Source: Collinsella aerofaciens
Lineage (GTDB): Bacteria > Actinomycetota > Coriobacteriia > Coriobacteriales > Coriobacteriaceae
DNA: 64,000 nt
NCBI RefSeq assembly: GCF_020181355.1
Contig: NZ_CP084004.1
Coordinates: 434,001-498,000, forward strand
Direction: 5' to 3'
The position numbers were made by a program, and so were the translations under genes. This document shows, piece by piece, positions 59,117 to 64,000 of the stretch (position 1 is its first letter; the number at the start of each line of letters is the position of its first letter). The notes below the pieces were generated by a model that was given only the letters and a program-made list of their open reading frames with translations, did not search any database and was not told the DNA's origin.

Positions 59117-59554
59117 ATGAACGAGGGCTACACCAAGGTATTTGTTTCACTCGACGGTACTGAGCAGCAGGATTTTGTGCTCGCACGCGCCATCAAGGTC
59201 GCCGCGAACAACGGCGCCAAGCTAATCATCGGCCACGTTATCGATTCCACGGCGCTCGAGAGCGCCGGTTCCTATCCGGTCGATCTGGTCAACGGCCTAG
59301 AGGAGGCATTTAAGAACTCCATCGCCAAGCAGCTCGAAGAGGCCAAGGCCAATCCCGATATTCCCGAGGTCGAGGTCATGATTCGCGCCGGCCGTATTCG
59401 CGAGACGCTCAAGGACGAGATGCTCGACGTGGTTAAGCCCGACCTGGTGCTCTGCGGCGCCCGCGGCCTGTCCTCGATCAAGTATGCGCTGCTGGGTTCG
59501 ATTTCGACGTTCCTGCTGCGCAATACGGACTGCGACATCTTGGTCGTGAAGTAG
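59117..59554 (+). CDS. Universal stress protein (UspA family)
   Basis: A 145-residue Usp. KVFVSLDGTEQQDFVLARAI at the start and the ATP-type loop GARGLSSIKYALLGSISTFLLRNTDCDILVV at the end. The G-2x-G-9x-G motif is somewhat altered (GARGLSS...GSIS), so ATP binding is likely but not sure. AAGGAGG precedes the ATG. Terminator at 59611-59646. Confidence 0.93.
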   Translation: MNEGYTKVFVSLDGTEQQDFVLARAIKVAANNGAKLIIGHVIDSTALESAGSYPVDLVNGLEEAFKNSIAKQLEEAKANPDIPEVEVMIRAGRIRETLKDEMLDVVKPDLVLCGARGLSSIKYALLGSISTFLLRNTDCDILVVK

Positions 59555-59610
59555 CAAACGTACGCCTAACGCATCGCGGAGCGCAAGCCCACGTGCCCAA
59601 GTCTTCCAAG

Positions 59611-59646
59611 AGCGGGACCACCATTACGGTGGCCCCGCTTTGCTTT
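59611..59646 (+). terminator. Terminator of the universal stress gene
   Basis: AGCGGGACCACC and GGTGGCCCCGCT arms (one mismatch) with an ATTAC loop, then TTTGCTTT. It overlaps the hipA stop codon, so it serves convergent genes. Confidence 0.85.
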
Positions 59647-60934
59647 AGGCTGAGAATTGCTCCAGAACCCTCATTCTCTCAACGGAATCCGTCTGAATTT
59701 TCAGAGCGACCCGACCCAAATCTCCGGTTGCAGAGGCAAGTTCTGCAAGCTGGGCAGACACCTCTTCAGCCACTTCCGCCGCGATGTTCTTGATCATCTT
59801 GAGTGGCAGATGCAAATCTTGAGACATGAATTCGAAATCTTCAGGAGTCACCCCATCGATCACCCGGTGATCCCCAATATCAATCCCAAGATTATGGTCG
59901 TATCCCATTATCGTCGTGCAAACAATATCGTATGCAGGGGCCAACCTCTTTTCCCGCCAACTCGGACTATAAAGAAACGAATGGTTCTTGAGATGCGAGT
60001 CGCAATTCCCCAACGCATAATCGACCATTACCTGACGAGCGAACATTTGAGTATCAGCAATTACGTTAGACGATTGCTCTCTTATCAATCGGCCGCAAAG
60101 AGCCATATAGCAGCTATCGGGACGTGTCTCGTATTTCATATACGAAGGCCAGCCAACCGCTTGGCAAAAATCCTCCTGATGCAGCCTCAGAGGCACATCG
60201 AATCCGCTCATCGACGGCGGCTCATTGCTCCAGATTCTGTCATAACGCTCGGAAAAGAACGCACCAGGAATCGTATCCGAAGCTTCTGAACGGGCAATTT
60301 CAAGCCCAGCAGCAGACGCTGCCGTCATGCAAATTAATTCGTTGAACGGCAAATCCGGATGTTTAGTTGAAGCAATCTTGACTATGTGAGTCGAGGGGGC
60401 AGAGCCGAGCGGCAGCATCCAATCCCCCGACCCGGCCTTTTTTGCATCTTTACCGCGCGGTAAAAACCAACCGGTTTTAGACTGAGCGCCCGCCAACGAC
60501 AGCCTCGAATCCTGCATATCATTTGCAATCTCAAACACTTCCGCCTTAGAAAGTGCCTCAAAATCCTCGTCTTGCAGAGGACGATAGCCCGGATCGTAGC
60601 TCGATTTCTCATCGCCGAGAAACCTCAAGGCACCAACGCACTCATCGCCCAAACGCTCGAGCATCGATAAATAGTCTGACTGGGGGATTTGAAAACGCAT
60701 CGACAGCTCATGCCGAACCGGGCCCTCGGGAAGCATGCCCGAAAAGAAGGCCGAAAACTCATTGCTGGCATATGGCTCATGTCGCAAGGGAAGAGAAGCT
60801 GAGAGTGCGGCAGCATCGTCGCGTTCAAGATATCCCTCATCATATGCAAACGTCTCGTTTACGGGGTCGGCCCTCTCAAATTCTCCGACCAGCTCAAACG
60901 TTCCCCGATACTCACGATAAACCTTTAATGCCAT
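59645..60934 (-). CDS. hipA: HipA-like serine/threonine kinase toxin
   Basis: A 429-residue HipA-family kinase. FFSGMLPEG in the N-domain, SLAGAQSKTG (the ATP/Ser loop), THIVK (catalytic Lys), DYALGNCDSHLKNHSFLY (catalytic Asp and Asn) and LAPAYDIVCT (metal Asp, DFG-like) are all kept. HipA phosphorylates an aminoacyl-tRNA synthetase to induce dormancy. It overlaps hipB by 10 bases. Confidence 0.93.
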   Translation of the reverse strand: MALKVYREYRGTFELVGEFERADPVNETFAYDEGYLERDDAAALSASLPLRHEPYASNEFSAFFSGMLPEGPVRHELSMRFQIPQSDYLSMLERLGDECVGALRFLGDEKSSYDPGYRPLQDEDFEALSKAEVFEIANDMQDSRLSLAGAQSKTGWFLPRGKDAKKAGSGDWMLPLGSAPSTHIVKIASTKHPDLPFNELICMTAASAAGLEIARSEASDTIPGAFFSERYDRIWSNEPPSMSGFDVPLRLHQEDFCQAVGWPSYMKYETRPDSCYMALCGRLIREQSSNVIADTQMFARQVMVDYALGNCDSHLKNHSFLYSPSWREKRLAPAYDIVCTTIMGYDHNLGIDIGDHRVIDGVTPEDFEFMSQDLHLPLKMIKNIAAEVAEEVSAQLAELASATGDLGRVALKIQTDSVERMRVLEQFSA

Positions 60935-61170
60935 GAGCCGTCGCCCCTCTCCCTCAGGATCAAATCGACCCCCAAGCTGTTAGCGATTTGAAGGGTTTGG
61001 CGAAGATTGGCACCCGCCTTTCCACGCTCAAGCTCGCTCACAAAGCGCAAACTGCACTGGTTGAAATCAGCCACATCGCGTTGGGTATAACCGAGCTTCT
61101 TCCGGCGCTCACGCAAATATGCACCGAGTTCAGCTGGGTCAAAAATCGTTCGCTCATTCCAGTCTTGCAT
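60925..61170 (-). CDS. hipB: HipB-like antitoxin (XRE helix-turn-helix)
   Basis: An 81-residue XRE protein. LGAYLRERRKKLGYTQRDVADFNQCS is the HTH; RFVSELERGKAGANLRQTLQIANSLGV completes the fold. It binds HipA and the operators upstream. Gene order hipB-hipA with overlap is standard. Confidence 0.93.
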   Translation of the reverse strand: MQDWNERTIFDPAELGAYLRERRKKLGYTQRDVADFNQCSLRFVSELERGKAGANLRQTLQIANSLGVDLILRERGDGSWH

Positions 61171-61181
61171 GCTAATCCCCT

Positions 61182-61244
61182 ATGATTATCCCAAACGGGA
61201 TAATCATAGCACATCATGATGGAATTATCCCGTTTGGGATAATT
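61182..61244 (-). promoter_or_regulatory. Two HipB operators
   Basis: O1 at 61182-61207 is a perfect 11-bp palindrome ATGATTATCCC-aaac-GGGATAATCAT; O2 at 61223-61244 is AATTATCCC-gttt-GGGATAATT. Centres are about 39 bp apart. The core TATCC-n6-GGATA resembles the E. coli HipB site TATCC-n8-GGATA. A TATGAT -10-like box on the minus strand overlaps O1. Confidence 0.9.
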
Positions 61245-61286
61245 GTCTTAACGTGAATGACGCTCCGGGACGTTACACCGCGACGA

Positions 61287-62330
61287 CTACTCAAAGTATT
61301 GGAATTTGTTGGTCGAGAAGGCAAACGTGACGACGAAGCCTTCGCCGGGCTCGGATGCCGCGGTGACATCGATACCCATCTTGGAGCACAGACGCGCCAC
61401 CAGGTAGAGGCCAATGCCCGTTGCGCGCTTGGTGGTGCGGCCGTTATCGCCGGTAAAGCCCTTCTCGAACACGCGCGGCAGGTCGGCCGCGCTCACGCCG
61501 CAGCCGTTGTCCGCGACGGTGAGCTCGATGCGTTCGCTCGCCAGGCCCTCGTCCAGCAACGCGCCCGAAAACACGATCTTTGCGCCGTCCTCGCGCGCAT
61601 ATTTAATGCTGTTCTGAATGAGCTGGCCCAGAATAAACTCGAGCCACTTCTCGTCGGTAAAGACCTCAAAGTCGAGGTTCTCGCACACCGGGGCCACGTG
61701 CGCCGCGATGAGCTCGCGCGCGTTGGCCTTAATCGCGCCCGTCACCAAGGTCTTGAGATCCCAGCGGCGAATCAGGTAGTCGCGCTCCACGACTTCCGAG
61801 CGCGCGTAGTACAGCGCCTGGTCGATATAGCGCTCCACGCGAGCCAACTCACGGCCCAGGTCATCCACACGAGACAGGTCGTCTTCGCTGCCATCCAGGT
61901 TTTCCAAAATTAGATGAGCCGCCGCCAGGGGCAGTTTGGCCTCGTGGACCCAGCTCTCGATATAGTCGCGATAGTCATCGGTCTGACGCCGGCCTTCGGC
62001 AACCTCGTCGCAAGCGGCTTTGCCCACCCGGCGCAAGACCTCGTACTCGAGCTCGCCCTCGGCATAGGTCGGGCATTGCACCATCTCCTGCACCCATGCG
62101 GGGCTCTCGAGCTCCTCGGCCGCGCGCTCCAGCTGACGCAGAAAACGGCGGCGACGCGCGTACTCGACCACGATGCCGAGCATACCAAAGATAAAGGACA
62201 CGCCGACCGCCACGACCACGATAGAGACGGGTGCACCGGCAACCGTCAGCACAAAGCAGCTCAGCAGCACACCGCACGTCCACACGGCGACGGGAAGCAG
62301 CGCATCTTTAAAGAACTTGCCAAACGACAT
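61287..62330 (-). CDS. Intramembrane-sensing histidine kinase (BceS-like)
   Basis: A 347-residue kinase. Two membrane segments (residues ~12-31 and ~36-55) with almost no external loop, then a cytosolic HisKA-like segment with the phospho-His at 129 (ESWVHEAKLP), and an HATPase with N-box QLIQNSIKYA, G1 DNGCGV and G2 RATGIGLYLV. Kinases of this shape usually sense antibiotics together with a BceAB transporter. None is near, so its trigger is unknown. Downstream of its response regulator by 9 bases. Confidence 0.93.
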   Translation of the reverse strand: MSFGKFFKDALLPVAVWTCGVLLSCFVLTVAGAPVSIVVVAVGVSFIFGMLGIVVEYARRRRFLRQLERAAEELESPAWVQEMVQCPTYAEGELEYEVLRRVGKAACDEVAEGRRQTDDYRDYIESWVHEAKLPLAAAHLILENLDGSEDDLSRVDDLGRELARVERYIDQALYYARSEVVERDYLIRRWDLKTLVTGAIKANARELIAAHVAPVCENLDFEVFTDEKWLEFILGQLIQNSIKYAREDGAKIVFSGALLDEGLASERIELTVADNGCGVSAADLPRVFEKGFTGDNGRTTKRATGIGLYLVARLCSKMGIDVTAASEPGEGFVVTFAFSTNKFQYFE

Positions 62331-62339
62331 AGCCGGCCC

Positions 62340-63011
62340 CTAGACCGAATAGCCTTGGCCGCGATGCGTGGTCAAATACCCCTTGATGCCGATTTTTTCG
62401 AGCGTGGTGCGCAGGCGGTTGATGTTGACGGTGAGCGTATTGTCGTCCACGAAGGCGTCGGAGTCCCACAGGTCCTGCATGATGGCCGAGCGCGAAACGA
62501 TCTTGCCCGCGCGGCTCAGAAGCAGCGAGAGGATACGCAGCTCGTTTTTGGTGAGCTCGGTGCTGGTGCCCGTTTGCGTGTTGGTGACCATTGAGCGGGC
62601 GAGGTCGAGCTCCAGCCCCTTGTGGACAAGTGTGCTGCGCTCGCCTGACGCCGCGGTGCGACGCAGCAGTGCGTTGATGCGCGCCACAAGCACACGGGCG
62701 CTGTAAGGCTTGGGAACAAAGTCGTCCGCGCCGAGCGTCATGGCCATAACCTCGTCGATCTCGGTCGTGCGCGACGTGAGAACGATGATGGGAACCTCGG
62801 ATTCGCGGCGAACCTCGTGGCAGATATGCTGGCCGTCCTTGACGGGAAGCGTGAGGTCGAGCAGCACCAGGTCGGGCACGGCGGCGAGAATATCGCGCGA
62901 GACATGCTCAAACGATTCGCAGGCCTCGACTTCAAACCCGGCGCGGGCAAGGATGTCGACAAGCTCACGACGAATGGGCTCGTCGTCCTCAACGATATAG
63001 ATCAGCGCCAT
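62340..63011 (-). CDS. OmpR/PhoB-family response regulator (BceR-like)
   Basis: A 223-residue regulator. Acidic pocket EDD at 8-10, phospho-Asp 52 in LVLLDLTLP, switch Thr in VLTSRT and Lys in PKPYS; DNA-binding winged helix at ~125-223 (LTKNELRILSLLLSRAGKIVSR, DDNTLTVNINRLRTTL). Partner of the kinase next door. First gene of the pair. Confidence 0.95.
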   Translation of the reverse strand: MALIYIVEDDEPIRRELVDILARAGFEVEACESFEHVSRDILAAVPDLVLLDLTLPVKDGQHICHEVRRESEVPIIVLTSRTTEIDEVMAMTLGADDFVPKPYSARVLVARINALLRRTAASGERSTLVHKGLELDLARSMVTNTQTGTSTELTKNELRILSLLLSRAGKIVSRSAIMQDLWDSDAFVDDNTLTVNINRLRTTLEKIGIKGYLTTHRGQGYSV

Positions 63012-63188
63012 TGATTCCGCTCCCCTCTTGGTTGTCTTGTCCCATTATGACCGCAAAGCTGCAGGTACACGCCTCGCGCGGTGCCAGGTGACAGAACTGT
63101 TCGCGAGCGGGGGCGTTTTGTCCGCCTCGCACTCGCAGCGGTGGCGGGGACCAAAATGATTCTTTAATCCCCGTCCCAGAAAAATCAT

Positions 63189-63920
63189 TTAGCGGCGGGC
63201 GCGGAGCTTTTCGTAGCCTTCGGCGAAGAAGGCGACCGTGGCGGCGTCGGCCTCGGCGGCGTCCGTCTCGGTTGCGGGGACCACGCCGTGCTCGTCACTC
63301 ACCAGGAACAGCGCGCCCTTGAGCTGCGCGGGAATGTCCACGCGCGTGACCGGGATGCCCTTGGTCTGGGCCAGCTGCTCAATGAGCGTCGCCGTGCCGC
63401 ACAGACACTCGTCCGCTGGCGCCACAAAGGCCAGCTCGCCGTTATCGACGGCGGCGAGCAGCTCGGGCGCCACGCCGGTTTCGTCGGCCTCGGAGCGGGC
63501 CTCGGCGGAGCGGGCACGTAGCGCCTTGGCCGACGTATCGGCCAGCGGCTCGTACTCGCCCACCGTCATGGCGGCGTTGCCGTTGATGTCGATCACCAGC
63601 ATGAGCACGCCGTCGTGTGCGGTGTAATCACCCTCGGCAAGCGACCACTCAACGTGTTGTTTGGCCCAGCTGAGCATGTTGTGGGTAAGCGGCTCGCCCT
63701 GCACCAGGCGCTCGGACAGCGCGCGAATGTGGCGGTTGAGCATGGGCACCTTTTTGTTGGACATGCGCCAACGGCAGACAAGCGCGGGCTTGTCGAGCGT
63801 AAACTTCTCGACCGCCTCCTGATTGGCGCAAAAGTCCTCGTACGCACGCTGATCCTCGGCATTGCCAAACAGCTCGGCATCATCAATCTGGGGCATGGTC
63901 ATACCTTTCGTGTTAGTCAT
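63189..63920 (-). CDS. Hypothetical protein
   Basis: A 243-residue soluble protein that I do not recognise. It is acidic and Ala/Glu-rich without membrane segment; the middle has HDGVLMLVIDINGNAAMTVGEYEPL, and the C-terminal half, with a VAPADECLCGTATLIEQLAQTKGIPVTRVDI stretch, resembles in general pattern the distal part of aminodeoxychorismate-lyase-like proteins, but I cannot support that. The start may be ATG 63920 (AGAGGA upstream) or one of two ATGs 18-24 bases later. Confidence 0.6.
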   Translation of the reverse strand: MTNTKGMTMPQIDDAELFGNAEDQRAYEDFCANQEAVEKFTLDKPALVCRWRMSNKKVPMLNRHIRALSERLVQGEPLTHNMLSWAKQHVEWSLAEGDYTAHDGVLMLVIDINGNAAMTVGEYEPLADTSAKALRARSAEARSEADETGVAPELLAAVDNGELAFVAPADECLCGTATLIEQLAQTKGIPVTRVDIPAQLKGALFLVSDEHGVVPATETDAAEADAATVAFFAEGYEKLRARR

Positions 63921-63936
63921 TCCGTCCTCTTATACC

Positions 63937-63972
63937 AAAAAGACGGCCCTCCAAACGGAGCAGCCGTCTTTT
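63937..63972. terminator. Bidirectional terminator at right edge
   Basis: AAAAGACGGC and GCCGTCTTTT are exact arms, with A/T on both sides, upstream of the last gene; it probably ends a minus-strand gene beyond the window. Confidence 0.8.
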
Positions 63973-64000
63973 GCAGAGATTATTTTGACGATACGGTCAG

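Noticed and set aside
1-64000. CRISPR array
   Set aside because: No set of regularly spaced direct repeats was found; all repeats noticed are palindromes or insertion sequences.

Overview
GC-rich (about 60%), AT-poor coding DNA with strong Shine-Dalgarno sites, many PTS operons, long HPF, a type Ic aspartate aminotransferase, PSP1/RicT and an orphan BceRS-like pair suggests a gut actinobacterium of the Coriobacteriia, most like Collinsella. This is inferred from gene content and style; no database search was possible.

Layout. (1) 1-2370: right end of an integrative element that runs off the left edge: one unknown gene, a tyrosine integrase, and a reconstituted 3' half of a tRNA-Thr as the att site. 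(2) 2540-12760: an amino-sugar locus, almost all on the minus strand: YhcH-type protein, PfkB sugar-phosphate kinase, mutarotase-like protein, NagA, AgaS, a GntR/UTRA regulator, and a mannose-family PTS (IIA, YajC, IIB, IIC, IID). Together these fit import of N-acetylgalactosamine or galactosamine, deacetylation, AgaS conversion to tagatose-6-P and phosphorylation to tagatose-1,6-bisP. The aldolase is not in the window. The same operator-like motif sits before agaS and before the PTS operon. (3) 13156-14644: an IS3-family element with a programmed -1 frameshift, inserted in the loop of a chromosomal hairpin. (4) 14684-22260: housekeeping genes (SurA-like membrane protein, NAD-dependent isocitrate dehydrogenase operon with a metal-tailed beta-hydroxyacid dehydrogenase, DegV, HPF, solute-binding lipoprotein). 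(5) 22867-24372 and 40172-41677: two identical IS256-family copies with exact 8-bp target duplications, bracketing comF, ricT, holB, tmk, a beta-lactamase-like lipoprotein, topA, hypBA, tatCA, a STAS protein and an aminotransferase. (6) 41913-51247: nhaA, ppaC, a ROK kinase, an IS200-like element, and a beta-glucoside (Lac-family) PTS operon with a GH1 enzyme and a divergent GntR regulator. (7) 51322-57538: manA, then an AbiE-type toxin-antitoxin pair lying between two copies of a conserved ~130-nt structured element and two near-identical terminators, then uvrD/pcrA. (8) 57895-63972: uppP, a universal stress protein, a HipBA module with two perfect operators, an orphan histidine kinase/response regulator pair and an unrecognised gene.

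The most unusual signals are the paired covarying ~130-nt elements around the AbiE module (52274-52400 and 54501-54630), the families of extragenic palindromes, and the His/Cys-rich tail on the dehydrogenase at 18136-19215. No CRISPR array, rRNA or complete tRNA was seen.
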